A stretch of 26,836 nucleotides of DNA from Streptomyces sp. WM6378 (GTDB taxonomy: Bacteria > Actinomycetota > Actinomycetes > Streptomycetales > Streptomycetaceae), in contig NZ_LGDD01000360.1 in NCBI RefSeq assembly GCF_001279695.1, positions 1 through 26,836 of the forward strand. Reading direction: 5' to 3'. The position numbers and the translations under genes were made by a program. This document shows positions 1 to 7,106 of this stretch, piece after piece. The notes below the pieces were generated by a model, which ran no database searches, had not been told where the DNA came from, and saw only the letters and a list, made by a program, of their open reading frames with translations. Numbering within the stretch: position 1 is the stretch's first letter; each line of letters opens with the position of its first letter.

Positions 1-35
1 GCCGCAGCCCCGCCCCGCGACATCTGCCCGCACAG

Positions 36-137
36 CCGACCGCAGGGCGGCGCCGCCACCACCGGCCCGCACCCGCCTGGCACGCCGCACCCGCACCACC
101 GACCGCAGGGCGCAGGCCCCCCACCGACCGCAGGGCG
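36..137. repeat. Three copies of a 14-bp direct repeat upstream of murB
   Basis: The 14-mer CCGACCGCAGGGCG occurs exactly at 36-49, 99-112 and 124-137. The last two copies share two further 5' bases (CA). The stretch 1-175 is very C-rich and I could support no gene in it. It may be the upstream intergenic region, or the decayed tail of a gene beyond the window edge. The copies end about 25 bp before the likely murB -10 element. Function unknown. Confidence 0.6.
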
Positions 138-162
138 TCGCACCCCCACCCGGCCGCCCCCG

Positions 163-168
163 TACGCT
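163..168 (+). promoter_or_regulatory. Possible -10 element for leaderless murB transcription
   Basis: The hexamer TACGCT ends 7 bases before the GTG start of murB, which puts a transcription start at or next to the first base of the codon. There is no purine-rich ribosome-binding sequence between them, as expected for a leaderless mRNA. Leaderless messages are common in actinobacteria. No good -35 hexamer is visible, so the call is tentative. Confidence 0.35.
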
Positions 169-175
169 GGACCCC

Positions 176-1231
176 GTGCAGGAACTTCACGACGCCCCCC
201 TCGCCCCCCTGACCACCCTCCGCCTCGGCGGCCCGGCGGATCGGCTGGTGACCGCCACCACCGACGCCGAGGTCATCGATGCCGTACGCGAGGCCGACGA
301 CAGCGGCACCCCCCTGCTCGTCATCGGCGGCGGCAGCAACCTGCTCATCGGAGACAAGGGCTTCGCCGGGACCGCCCTGCGCATCGCCACCCGCGGCTTC
401 GAGCTCGACGGCACCCGCCTCGAACTCGCCGCCGGTGAGGTGTGGAGCGACGCCGTCGCCAGGAGCGTAGAGGCCGGGCTCGCCGGCATCGAGTGCCTCG
501 CCGGCATCCCGGGCTCGGCCGGCGCGACCCCGATCCAGAACGTCGGGGCGTACGGCCAGGAAGTGTCCAGCACCATCACCCACGTCGTCGCCTACGACCG
601 CCTCGACCGCACGACCGTCACCATCCCCAACGCCGAGTGCGACTTCTCGTACCGCAACAGCCGCTTCAAGCAGCACCCCGACCGCTACGTCGTGCTCCGC
701 GTCGTCTTCGAGCTGGAGGACGCGGGAGGGCTCTCCGCGCCGGTCAAGTACGCGGAGACCGCCCGAACGCTCGGCGTGGAACCCGGCGATCGCGTCCCCG
801 CCGCCACCGCCCGCGAGACCGTGCTGAAGCTGCGCGCCGGCAAGGGCATGGTGCTCGACCCGGAGGACCACGACACGTGGTCGGCGGGCTCGTTCTTCAC
901 CAACCCGATCCTGCCCAACGAGGCGTACGAGGCCTTCGTCGCCTGCGCCCAGGAGCGCCTCGGCGCGGACGTGACGCCCCCCGCCTGGCCCGTGGGCGCC
1001 GACCGCACCAAGACCTCCGCCGCCTGGCTGATCGACAAGGCCGGCTTCACCAAGGGCTACGGGACCGGCCCCGCCCGCATCTCGACGAAGCACACCCTCG
1101 CGCTGACGAACCGCGGCGGCGCCACCACCGAGGACCTGCTGGCGCTGGCCCGTGAGGTGGTCGCAGGGGTGGAGCTGGCCTTCGGCGTGACCCTGGTGAA
1201 CGAGCCGGTGGCGGTCGGCGTAGAGGTTTAG
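176..1231 (+). CDS. murB: UDP-N-acetylenolpyruvoylglucosamine reductase (MurB)
   Basis: MurB is the cytoplasmic FAD- and NADPH-dependent enzyme that reduces UDP-GlcNAc-enolpyruvate to UDP-MurNAc, the second committed step of peptidoglycan precursor synthesis. The 351-residue protein has the FAD-binding segment VIGGGSNLLIGDKGF (49-63), the second FAD loop AGIPGSAGATPIQNVGAYG (109-127) and the YRNSRFK motif with Arg160. SAGSFFTNP carries the catalytic Ser239, and LVNEP near the C-terminus carries Glu343. This is the long E. coli-like (type I) form. The GTG start is chosen because the protein begins directly with the conserved N-terminal region and no upstream start has a better ribosome site. 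It is convergent with the next gene, with a 37-bp gap. Confidence 0.96.
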   Translation: MQELHDAPLAPLTTLRLGGPADRLVTATTDAEVIDAVREADDSGTPLLVIGGGSNLLIGDKGFAGTALRIATRGFELDGTRLELAAGEVWSDAVARSVEAGLAGIECLAGIPGSAGATPIQNVGAYGQEVSSTITHVVAYDRLDRTTVTIPNAECDFSYRNSRFKQHPDRYVVLRVVFELEDAGGLSAPVKYAETARTLGVEPGDRVPAATARETVLKLRAGKGMVLDPEDHDTWSAGSFFTNPILPNEAYEAFVACAQERLGADVTPPAWPVGADRTKTSAAWLIDKAGFTKGYGTGPARISTKHTLALTNRGGATTEDLLALAREVVAGVELAFGVTLVNEPVAVGVEV

Positions 1232-1268
1232 ACCTCAGCCCGGCCTGACCCTCGCTTCTGAAGCCCGC

Positions 1269-1901
1269 TCAGTACGCCACCCCCACCCCCTGCTTCACCG
1301 TCGCCGGGTCGTCCAAGCAGGCCAGCATCGCGTGCGCCACATCGGCGCGGGCGATGGTGCGGCCCGCCTTGGGGTTGCCGCCGACGACCCGGCGGTAGGC
1401 CCCGGTGAGCGGCCTGTCGGTGAGTTTGGGCGGGCGCACGGACGTCCAGTCGGTGGCGCTGGCCGCCAACTCGGCCTCCATGGCGCGGAGGTCGGCGTAC
1501 ACCTCCTTGAGGATCGCGCTGATCATGGACCGCATACCGCGGTCGAGGAGCCCGTCGCCGGGGGCCTCCGGCCCGACCGGCGCCGCGCTCACGACGACCA
1601 GCCGCCGCGTCCCCTCGGCCTCCATCGCGGCCAGCACCGACCGGGTGAGCCGGGCCGTGATCCCGGCGTCGGAGCGTTTGCGGGCGCCGAGCCCGGACAG
1701 GACCGCGTCCCGCCCGGCCACCGCGCCGCGCAGCGACTCGGGGTCGGTCAGATCGGCCTTGACGACCTCAAGGCCCGCGCCGGTCACGGCGAACCTGGCC
1801 GGATCGCGCACCACCGCCGTGACCTCGTGCCCCGAAGCCAACGCCTGCTTGACGATTTCCTGGCCGATGCCGCCTGTGGCACCGAAAACCGTGAGCCTCA
1901 T
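1269..1901 (-). CDS. NAD(P)-binding SDR/NmrA-like protein
   Basis: A 210-residue single-domain Rossmann protein of the atypical short-chain dehydrogenase (NmrA/SDR_a5-like) group. The glycine motif GATGGIG sits at residues 7-13. It is followed by a basic VVRDPARF segment after beta-strand 2, typical of NADP preference, and by a conserved LSGLGARKR region and VVVSAAP strand. These proteins act as NADPH-dependent reductases or redox sensors, and the substrate cannot be read from sequence. The ATG start has a strong AGGAGGG ribosome site 7 bases upstream on the minus strand. It is transcribed divergently from a TetR-family gene across a 97-bp gap holding two near-identical palindromes, so it is the probable target of that regulator. 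The ending GVGVAY has no C-terminal extension. Confidence 0.85.
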   Translation of the reverse strand: MRLTVFGATGGIGQEIVKQALASGHEVTAVVRDPARFAVTGAGLEVVKADLTDPESLRGAVAGRDAVLSGLGARKRSDAGITARLTRSVLAAMEAEGTRRLVVVSAAPVGPEAPGDGLLDRGMRSMISAILKEVYADLRAMEAELAASATDWTSVRPPKLTDRPLTGAYRRVVGGNPKAGRTIARADVAHAMLACLDDPATVKQGVGVAY

Positions 1902-1918
1902 CGCGTCACCCTCCTAGG

Positions 1919-1970
1919 GTGGGTAAGTATTCACTCACTTCGTTCACCACTAGAGTGAGTAAGTACTCAC
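1919..1970. promoter_or_regulatory. Twin palindromic operator between the SDR and TetR genes
   Basis: Box 2 at 1955-1970 reads GTGAGTAAGTACTCAC, a perfect dyad with arms GTGAGTA and TACTCAC around an AG centre. Box 1 at 1919-1934 reads GTGGGTAAGTATTCAC and differs at two positions. Their centres are 36 bp apart, between three and four helical turns. ACTCAC and GTGAGT half-sites also lie between them. The size, symmetry and divergent position match operators of TetR-family autoregulators. The regulator would be expected to repress both itself and the SDR gene. Confidence 0.75.
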
Positions 1971-1998
1971 CCACTAGTCAAGCCCCGTTGGAGCACAC

Positions 1999-2595
1999 AT
2001 GCAGTCGCCGCCGGCCCGCGTCCGCATCGTCGACGCCGCGCACGAGCTCATGCTCACCATCGGCCTCGCCCGCGCCACGACGAAGGAGATCGCGAAGGCG
2101 GCGGGGTGCTCGGAGGCGGCGCTCTACAAGCACTTCGCGAGCAAGGAGGATCTGTTCGTGACGGTCCTGAAGGAGCGGCTGCCGAAGCTCGGCCCGCTGG
2201 TGGAGGGGCTCGCGGCGGAGCCGGGGGAGCGGTCGGTGGAGGCGAACCTGACGGAGATCGCCCGCCAGGCCGCGCTGTTCTACGCGGAGAGCTTTCCGAT
2301 CGCGGCGTCGCTGTACGCGGATCCGCAGCTGAAGCGGCGCCACGACGAGGCGCTGCGCGAGCTCGGCTCCGGGCCCCACATGCCGATCGAGTGGGTCGAC
2401 GGGTATCTCAGGGCGGAGCGGGAGGCCGGCCGGATCGGCCAGGACGCCGACACCTACGCGGCCGCGTCGCTGCTGCTGGGGGCGTGTGCGCAGCGGGCGT
2501 TCGCGTACGACATGACGGGGTCGGGGGAGCCTCCTCAGACGCTGGAGGAGTTTGCGCGGAGGGTGGCGCGCACGCTGCTGCGGGGTATCGGGTAG
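1999..2595 (+). CDS. TetR/AcrR-family transcriptional regulator
   Basis: A 198-residue one-component repressor. The N-terminal TetR helix-turn-helix spans about residues 10-55, with TTKEIAKAAGCSEAALYKHFASKEDLF as its helix 2-4 region (TTKEIAKAAG at 27-36, ALYKHF at 41-46). The C-terminal two-thirds is helical and would hold the ligand and dimerisation surface. It is too variable to assign a ligand. The ATG has a TTGGAG ribosome site five bases upstream. It diverges from the SDR gene over two matching palindromes, the usual architecture for a local repressor and its target. An AlaAla-rich helix near 155-165 is the only low-complexity stretch. Confidence 0.92.
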   Translation: MQSPPARVRIVDAAHELMLTIGLARATTKEIAKAAGCSEAALYKHFASKEDLFVTVLKERLPKLGPLVEGLAAEPGERSVEANLTEIARQAALFYAESFPIAASLYADPQLKRRHDEALRELGSGPHMPIEWVDGYLRAEREAGRIGQDADTYAAASLLLGACAQRAFAYDMTGSGEPPQTLEEFARRVARTLLRGIG

Positions 2596-2597
2596 CC

Positions 2598-2738
2598 CCC
2601 AGCGCCCCTTGGCAGGGTGGTGCCCGCACCGAATCGTCCGTGGACCGGCACCTTGTGATGCTCCCGCGTGCCGTCCGGCCGGCCGAGGGCCGTGCGTGGC
2701 CGGCCGCGCAGTTCCCCGCGCCCCCAAGGCGCGCTGGG
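2598..2738. repeat. 141-bp intergenic element bounded by 15-bp inverted repeats
   Basis: The left arm (2598-2612, CCCAGCGCCCCTTGG) and right arm (2724-2738, CCAAGGCGCGCTGGG) are inverted copies with one mismatch. Between them lie G/C-rich dyads around GGCCGGCC and the string CGCGCAGTTCCCCGCG (starting near 2705), which I recognise as a sequence recurring between genes in Streptomyces genomes. No coding sequence is supported. The left arm begins three bases after the TetR stop codon, so it may also work as a terminator. A small non-autonomous mobile repeat is possible. Confidence 0.55.
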
Positions 2739-2776
2739 CCGCGCCAGCAGGAACCCGCAACCCGGGCCCACCCGTA

Positions 2777-3796
2777 TCACCCCGCCAGCCACCCCTCCAC
2801 CCCCGCGAGCAGCTTCCCCTGGACCTCCGGCGGTGCGGCCGAGCCCCGGATCGACTGGCGGGCCAGTTCGGCCAGTTCCGCGTCGCTGAACGCGTGGTGG
2901 TGGCGGGCGATCTCGTACTGGGCGGCCAGGCGGGAGCCGAAGAGGAGGGGGTCGTCCGCGCCCAGGGCCATCGGGACGCCCGCGTCGTACAGGGCCCGCA
3001 GCGGCACGTCCTCGGGCTTCTCGTAGACGCCGAGGGCGACGTTGGAGGCGGGGCAGACCTCGCAGGTGATGCCCTTGTCGGCCAGGCGGCGCAGGAGCCG
3101 GGGGTCCTCGGCCGCCCGCACCCCGTGGCCGACCCGCCGCGCGTGCAGATCGTCGAGGCAGTCGCGCACGGAGGCCGGGCCCGAGAGCTCGCCGCCGTGC
3201 GGGGCCGCGAGCAGGCCGCCCTCGCGGGCGATGGCGAAGGCGCGGTCGAAGTCCCTTGCCATGCCCCGGCGTTCGTCGTTGGAGAGGCCGAATCCGACCA
3301 CGCCGCGATCGGCGTAGCGGACCGCGAGCCGGGCCAGGGTGCGCGCGTCGAGCGGGTGCTTCATCCGGTTCGCCGCGACCACGACGCGCATGCCGAGCCC
3401 GGTCTCGCGCGACGCGGAGTCGACCGCGTCCAGGATGATCTCCAGAGCCGGGATGAGACCGCCGAGCAGCGGCGCGTACGAGGTCGGGTCGACCTGGATC
3501 TCCAGCCACCCGGAACCGTCCCGGACGTCCTCCTCGGCGGCCTCGCGCACCAGGCGCTGGATGTCCTCGGGGGCGCGCAGGCAGGACCGCGCCGCATCGT
3601 AGAGGCGCTGGAAGCGGAACCAGCCGCGTTCGTCGGTGGCCCGCAGCTTCGGCGGCTCGGCGCCGGTCAGCGCCTCGGGCAGCCGTACGCCGTACTTGTC
3701 GGCGAGTTCGAGCAGGGTGGAGGGCCGCATGGACCCGGTGAAGTGCAGGTGCAGATGGGCCTTCGGCAGCTCAGAGACATCACGTACGTGCTCCAT
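2777..3796 (-). CDS. Adenosine deaminase-family metal-dependent deaminase
   Basis: Belongs to the amidohydrolase superfamily of zinc-dependent purine deaminases, cytoplasmic and part of purine salvage. Visible metal and catalytic residues in the 339-aa form are H16 and H18 in HLHLH, H200 and E203 in HGGE, H224 in VGHGV, and D281-D282 in GADDP. Typical adenosine deaminases have PKAELHLH, HAGE and N-x-DDP. Here they are PKAHLHLHFTGS, HGGE and LGADDP, so adenosine may not be the true substrate. The start is set at the ATG giving MEHVRDVSELPKAHLHLH, with AGGAT six bases upstream. A longer GTG frame to 3865 adds a non-conserved tail close to the aspC terminator and is disfavoured. It lies downstream of aspC but is separated from it by a strong hairpin. 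Confidence 0.85.
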   Translation of the reverse strand: MEHVRDVSELPKAHLHLHFTGSMRPSTLLELADKYGVRLPEALTGAEPPKLRATDERGWFRFQRLYDAARSCLRAPEDIQRLVREAAEEDVRDGSGWLEIQVDPTSYAPLLGGLIPALEIILDAVDSASRETGLGMRVVVAANRMKHPLDARTLARLAVRYADRGVVGFGLSNDERRGMARDFDRAFAIAREGGLLAAPHGGELSGPASVRDCLDDLHARRVGHGVRAAEDPRLLRRLADKGITCEVCPASNVALGVYEKPEDVPLRALYDAGVPMALGADDPLLFGSRLAAQYEIARHHHAFSDAELAELARQSIRGSAAPPEVQGKLLAGVEGWLAG

Positions 3797-3872
3797 CCCA
3801 GGATCCTGCCGCACGCCCCCGCCGCACCGGTAGGGCTTTCCCCGAACGTGGTCTTGCTCGCACACAGCAACG

Positions 3873-3904
3873 GGGGCCGGGTACCAAAACCGGTACCCGG
3901 CCCC
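3873..3904 (-). terminator. Hairpin terminator downstream of aspC
   Basis: A perfect 13-bp stem (GGGGCCGGGTACC paired with GGTACCCGGCCCC) with a six-base loop. It starts 16 bases past the aminotransferase stop codon in the minus direction. There is no T-tract, as is usual for actinobacterial intrinsic terminators. It probably separates the aminotransferase from the downstream deaminase gene. Confidence 0.8.
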
Positions 3905-3920
3905 GTGAGCGGAGCGGACG

Positions 3921-5159
3921 TCAGTCCTTGGCCTCGGCCAGCAGCTTCTGGATCCGGGAGACGCCCTCGACGAGGTCCTCGTCGCCCAGGGCGTAAGAGA
4001 GCCGCAGGTAGCCCGGCGTGCCGAAGGCCTCGCCGGGGACGACCGCGACCTCGGTCTCGTCCAGGATCAGCGCGGCGAGCTCGGTCGAGGTCTGCGGGCG
4101 CTTGCCCCGGATCTCCTTGCCGAGCAGGGCCTTCACCGAGGGGTAGGCGTAGAACGCGCCCTCGGGGGTGGGGCAGACCACGCCGTCGATCTCGCTCAGC
4201 ATCCGCACCATGGTCCGGCGGCGCCGGTCGAAGGACTCGCGCATCTCGGCGACCGCGTCGAGGTTCCCGGAGACGGCGGCCAGGGCGGCCACCTGGGCCA
4301 CATTGCTGACGTTCGAGGTCGCGTGCGACTGGAGGTTGGTCGCGGCCTTCACGACGTCCTTCGGGCCGATGATCCACCCGACCCGCCAGCCGGTCATCGC
4401 GAAGGTCTTGGCGACGCCGTTGACGACGATGCACTTGTCGCGAAGCTCGGGCACGATCGCGGGCAGCGAGGTGAACGCGGCGCTGCCGTACACCAGGTGC
4501 TCGTAGATCTCGTCGGTCATGACCCACAGGCCGTGCTCGACGGCCCAGCGCCCGATCGCCTCGGCGTCGGCCTCGCTGTAGACGGCGCCGGTGGGGTTGG
4601 ACGGCGAGACGAACAGAACGACCTTCGTACGCTCCGTACGGGCCGCCTCCAACTGCTCCACCGACACGCGGTATCCGGTGGTCTCGTCGGCCACGACGTC
4701 CACCGGGACACCGCCCGCGAGCCGGATCGACTCGGGGTAGGTGGTCCAGTACGGCGCCGGGACGATGACCTCGTCGCCCGGGTCGAGGATCGCCGCGAAG
4801 GCCTCGTAGATCGCCTGCTTGCCGCCGTTGGTCACCAGGACCTGCGAGGCGTCGACCTCGTAGCCGGAGTCGCGCAGCGTCTTCGCGGCGATCGCGGCCT
4901 TGAGCTCGGGCAGGCCCCCGGCCGGCGTGTAGCGGTGGTACTTCGGGTTGCGGCAGGCCTCGACGGCGGCCTCGACGATGTAGTCGGGCGTCGGGAAGTC
5001 GGGCTCGCCCGCGCCGAAGCCGATGACCGGACGCCCGGCGGCCTTGAGGGCCTTGGCCTTGGCGTCGACGGCGAGGGTGGCGGACTCGGAGATGGCGCCG
5101 ATGCGCGCGGAGACCCGGCGCTCGGTGGGGGAGGAGGGCGGGGGAGTTGCAGCGCTCAT
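3921..5159 (-). CDS. aspC: PLP-dependent aspartate-type aminotransferase
   Basis: A class I/II fold-type I aminotransferase of the Ib subgroup, which moves the amino group between aspartate and 2-oxoglutarate. The 412-residue form has substrate and cofactor residues in place: [10 protein letters not shown] (49-58), Y137W in [11 protein letters not shown]187 in SPSNPTG, D216 and Y219 in TDEIYEHL, the PLP Schiff-base lysine K251 in [16 protein letters not shown], and the carboxylate-binding R386 in GYLRLSYAL. The start is taken at the ATG giving MSAATPP, recalled from Streptomyces homologues. Starts at 5168 and 5207 in the same frame are possible, and none has a strong ribosome site. The gene diverges from the tRNA-Trp/secE unit. 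It is a housekeeping enzyme that could also serve related substrates. Confidence 0.92.
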   Translation of the reverse strand: MSAATPPPSSPTERRVSARIGAISESATLAVDAKAKALKAAGRPVIGFGAGEPDFPTPDYIVEAAVEACRNPKYHRYTPAGGLPELKAAIAAKTLRDSGYEVDASQVLVTNGGKQAIYEAFAAILDPGDEVIVPAPYWTTYPESIRLAGGVPVDVVADETTGYRVSVEQLEAARTERTKVVLFVSPSNPTGAVYSEADAEAIGRWAVEHGLWVMTDEIYEHLVYGSAAFTSLPAIVPELRDKCIVVNGVAKTFAMTGWRVGWIIGPKDVVKAATNLQSHATSNVSNVAQVAALAAVSGNLDAVAEMRESFDRRRRTMVRMLSEIDGVVCPTPEGAFYAYPSVKALLGKEIRGKRPQTSTELAALILDETEVAVVPGEAFGTPGYLRLSYALGDEDLVEGVSRIQKLLAEAKD

Positions 5160-5292
5160 GCGGGCCATGGTCCCAGACCCCCGACAAAGGGAGCACCCGC
5201 GTTTCACGGACCGGTCAGCATGTGGACAGGCGTCCGGGTGGCCTTCTTAAAGAGGCCGTGCGAAGGGGAGGCGGAGGTGATGAGGAGGCGGT

Positions 5293-5354
5293 CGGAAAGG
5301 ATGCGGAAACCGATCCGGAAGTGATCGGGAAGCGATTCGGAAGGTGTTCGGGAG
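5293..5354. repeat. Six helically spaced CGGAA-type direct repeats
   Basis: The core CGGAA or CGGGA begins at 5293, 5304, 5316, 5326, 5338 and 5349, spaced 11, 12, 10, 12 and 11 bp. Several copies are preceded by GAT, so the consensus is close to GATYCGGAAG. The array ends eight bases before the -35 element of the promoter upstream of tRNA-Trp. Regular spacing of about one helical turn suggests binding of a protein array on one face of the DNA. No coding sequence is supported here. Confidence 0.6.
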
Positions 5355-5361
5355 CAAGCTG

Positions 5362-5391
5362 TTCGACGCCGGGCCCCTGACCACGTACACT
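5362..5391 (+). promoter_or_regulatory. Promoter upstream of tRNA-Trp and secE
   Basis: A -35 hexamer TTCGAC (5362-5367) and a -10 hexamer TACACT (5386-5391) are separated by 18 bp, a good match to the actinobacterial housekeeping sigma consensus TTGAC/TANNNT. The start point would be near 5398, giving a precursor with about 54 bases before the mature tRNA. A weaker -10-like TAGGTT lies at 5433-5438. No terminator separates the tRNA from secE, so co-transcription is possible. Confidence 0.6.
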
Positions 5392-5451
5392 CACTGCCTG
5401 TTGGCCCTCACCGACCACACCACCACATGCGGTAGGTTGGGGGAACCACAA

Positions 5452-5524
5452 AGGGTCGTAGCTCAATTGGTAGAGCACTGGTCTCCAAAACCAGCGGTTG
5501 GGGGTTCAAGTCCCTCCGGCCCTG
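5452..5524 (+). tRNA. trpT: tRNA-Trp (anticodon CCA)
   Basis: A full 73-nt cloverleaf can be drawn. The acceptor stem is AGGGTCG/CGGCCCT with one G-U pair. The D arm is GCTC...GAGC. The anticodon stem is CTGGT/ACCAG with loop CTCCAAA and anticodon CCA at 5485-5487. The variable loop is five bases. The T arm is GGGGG-TTCAAGT-CCCTC. The discriminator base is G, as in bacterial tRNA-Trp. The 3' CCA is not encoded (CTA follows). A tRNA-Trp gene just before secE is a known arrangement in actinobacteria. Confidence 0.97.
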
Positions 5525-5630
5525 CTACACACACCTTCGCCAGGATGTGTGCGCATGTACGTACTTCAATGCACCGCCGTGCGGCTCCACCGGGCGCGGC
5601 ACGGCCATGACCCGGAATCAGGTGAGAAGC

Positions 5631-5927
5631 GTGACGGACGCCGTGGGCTCCATCGACATGCCTGATGCCCAGGACGAGGCAGCGGAGTCCAAGGATTCGA
5701 AGAAGAAGGCCCGCAAGGGCGGTAAGCGCGGCAAGAAGGGCCCTCTGGGCCGTCTCGCGCTCTTCTACCGGCAGGTCGTCGCCGAACTCCGTAAAGTTGT
5801 CTGGCCGACACGCAGCCAGCTGACGACGTACACCTCCGTGGTGATCGTGTTCGTTGTCATCATGATTGGCATCGTGACGTTGATTGACTCCGGCTTCTCG
5901 CAGGTAGTCAAGTACGTCTTCGGCTGA
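5631..5927 (+). CDS. secE: Preprotein translocase subunit SecE
   Basis: SecE clamps the SecY channel in the Sec translocon of the cytoplasmic membrane. The 98-residue protein has a hydrophilic, lysine-rich N-terminal part ([14 protein letters not shown], 24-37). The signature amphipathic helix is [17 protein letters not shown] (45-61), and a single membrane segment follows at about 67-86. This is the short single-span form usual outside enterobacteria. The GTG start giving VTDAVGSID is chosen for its GGTGAG ribosome site and its fit to family length. An upstream ATG at 5607 and the frame from 5547 would add non-conserved residues. It follows tRNA-Trp and precedes nusG, a near-universal pairing. 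Confidence 0.95.
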   Translation: MTDAVGSIDMPDAQDEAAESKDSKKKARKGGKRGKKGPLGRLALFYRQVVAELRKVVWPTRSQLTTYTSVVIVFVVIMIGIVTLIDSGFSQVVKYVFG

Positions 5928-5931
5928 TCCG

Positions 5932-5965
5932 CGAAGGGCGCCCCTCAATCGGCGCCCCTTTCGCA
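5932..5965 (+). other. secE-nusG intercistronic hairpin
   Basis: GCGAAGGGCGCC (5932-5943) pairs with GGCGCCCCTTTCGC (5952-5965), with a two-base bulge in the 3' arm and an eight-base loop. It starts four bases past the secE stop codon and lacks a T-tract beyond the stem. It could be a weak terminator or an mRNA-processing or stability element setting the SecE:NusG ratio. Confidence 0.6.
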
Positions 5966-6003
5966 TGTTCCACCCCATCTGTAGCCAGGAAGAAGCAGCC
6001 ACC

Positions 6004-6954
6004 GTGTCTGACCCGAACCTGAACGACGCCATCGAGTCGGTCGAGTCCGTCGAGGACGAGCTCGAGATCATCGAGGCGGCCGACGAGGACGAGGCCGAGG
6101 CTGCCGACGCCGCTGCGGGCGAAGCGGCCGAAGAGGCTGCCCTGCACGTCGAGTCCGATGACGCCGAAGCCGACGTGACCGACGAGGACGTTGTCGACGA
6201 GGCCGAGGCCGAGGCCGAGGCCTCCGCCGAACCCGTCGAGGACGAGGACGCCGAATCGGACGACGAGTCCGAGGAACCCGCCGAGGTCTCCGCCGAATCC
6301 GGCGAGGACGAGGAGGCGGCGGAGCCCGCCGCCCCCGTCGACCCGGTCGAGGCCCTGCGCCAGGAGCTCCGCTTCCTGCCCGGCGAGTGGTACGTCATCC
6401 ACACGTACGCCGGTTACGAGAAGCGTGTGAAGGCCAACCTCGAACAGCGTGCCGTCTCGCTGAACGTCGAGGAGTTCATCTACCAGGCCGAGGTCCCCGA
6501 AGAGGAGATCGTCCAGATCAAGAACGGCGAGCGCAAGAACGTCCGGCAGAACAAGCTGCCCGGTTACGTTCTCGTCCGCATGGATCTGACGAACGAGTCC
6601 TGGGGCGTCGTCCGCAACACCCCCGGTGTCACCGGCTTCGTGGGCAACGCCTACGACCCGTACCCGCTGACGCTCGACGAGATCGTGAAGATGCTCGCCC
6701 CGGAGGCCGAGGAGAAGGCCGCCCGTGAGGCCGCCGAGGCCGAGGGCAAGCCGGCCCCGCAGCGCAAGGTCGAGGTCCAGGTCCTGGACTTCGAGGTGGG
6801 CGACTCGGTCACCGTCACCGACGGCCCGTTCGCGACGCTGCAGGCGACCATCAACGAGATCAACGCCGACTCGAAGAAGGTCAAGGGCCTCGTCGAGATC
6901 TTCGGCCGCGAGACCCCGGTCGAGCTCAGCTTCGACCAGATCCAGAAGAACTAG
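6004..6954 (+). CDS. nusG: Transcription termination/antitermination factor NusG
   Basis: NusG binds the RNA polymerase clamp and couples transcription to pausing, Rho and the ribosome. In this 316-residue protein the NGN domain starts near W129 ([20 protein letters not shown]) and includes PGYVLVRM (186-193) and GVTGFVG (208-214). The C-terminal KOW domain is at about 263-300 ([21 protein letters not shown]). Residues 1-112 are an acidic, Ala/Glu/Asp-rich extension that makes the protein far longer than the E. coli protein of about 180 residues; extended NusG is known in Streptomyces. The GTG giving [11 protein letters not shown] is taken as start, with AGGAAG upstream; an ATG at 5965 is less likely. 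An acidic linker (233-253) joins NGN and KOW. Confidence 0.96.
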   Translation: MSDPNLNDAIESVESVEDELEIIEAADEDEAEAADAAAGEAAEEAALHVESDDAEADVTDEDVVDEAEAEAEASAEPVEDEDAESDDESEEPAEVSAESGEDEEAAEPAAPVDPVEALRQELRFLPGEWYVIHTYAGYEKRVKANLEQRAVSLNVEEFIYQAEVPEEEIVQIKNGERKNVRQNKLPGYVLVRMDLTNESWGVVRNTPGVTGFVGNAYDPYPLTLDEIVKMLAPEAEEKAAREAAEAEGKPAPQRKVEVQVLDFEVGDSVTVTDGPFATLQATINEINADSKKVKGLVEIFGRETPVELSFDQIQKN

Positions 6955-6993
6955 CAGCCGCAGCCAGTCGGCGCTTTCTGGAACCAGCACTTC

Positions 6994-7042
6994 CGAGCAG
7001 GTCAGAGAGGCTCTCGCAGCCCCTCTGACCTGCTCGGTTTTT
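6994..7042 (+). terminator. Intrinsic terminator after nusG
   Basis: A perfect 14-bp stem, CGAGCAGGTCAGAG (6994-7007) with CTCTGACCTGCTCG (7023-7036), is followed one base later by five T residues. This is a classical terminator, unusually canonical for a Streptomyces. It separates the secE-nusG unit from rplK. Confidence 0.9.
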
Positions 7043-7068
7043 AGCCGCGCAGCTATACCCGTTATCGT
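7040..7068 (+). promoter_or_regulatory. Possible rplK-rplA promoter
   Basis: TTTAGC (7040-7045) and TATCGT (7063-7068) are spaced by 17 bp and would start transcription near 7075. That is just before a leader hairpin and about 60 bases before rplK. The -35 overlaps the T-tract of the nusG terminator. The -35 match is weak, but a promoter is needed here because the terminator isolates rplK. Confidence 0.4.
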
Positions 7069-7078
7069 TGTGCGGTAT

Positions 7079-7106
7079 GCCTCCATCCGGTTGATCGGAT
7101 GCAGGC
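7079..7106 (+). promoter_or_regulatory. rplK leader hairpin, candidate L1 autoregulatory site
   Basis: GCCTCCATCCG pairs with CGGATGCAGGC around a GTTGAT loop, with a single internal C-C mismatch. It lies close to the predicted 5' end of the rplK-rplA message. In bacteria L1 represses the L11-L1 operon by binding a leader structure that mimics its 23S rRNA site. Assigning this hairpin to that role is inference from position. A CTCTC tract at 7113-7117 can also pair with the GAGAG ribosome-binding region. Confidence 0.4.

Noticed and set aside
3797..3865. Longer GTG start for the deaminase gene
   Set aside because: It adds 23 non-conserved residues, while the downstream ATG has a better ribosome site and starts just before the conserved HLHLH region.
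5280..5324. Possible 14-residue basic leader peptide (MRRRSERMRKPIRK) with a GGAGGTG site
   Set aside because: It lies upstream of the best promoter and its Arg/Lys content is simply what the CGGAA repeats encode. No Trp codon links it to tRNA-Trp control.
5293..5354. CRISPR-like array
   Set aside because: Units are about 11 bp with no spacers of 30 bp or more, and there are no cas genes nearby.
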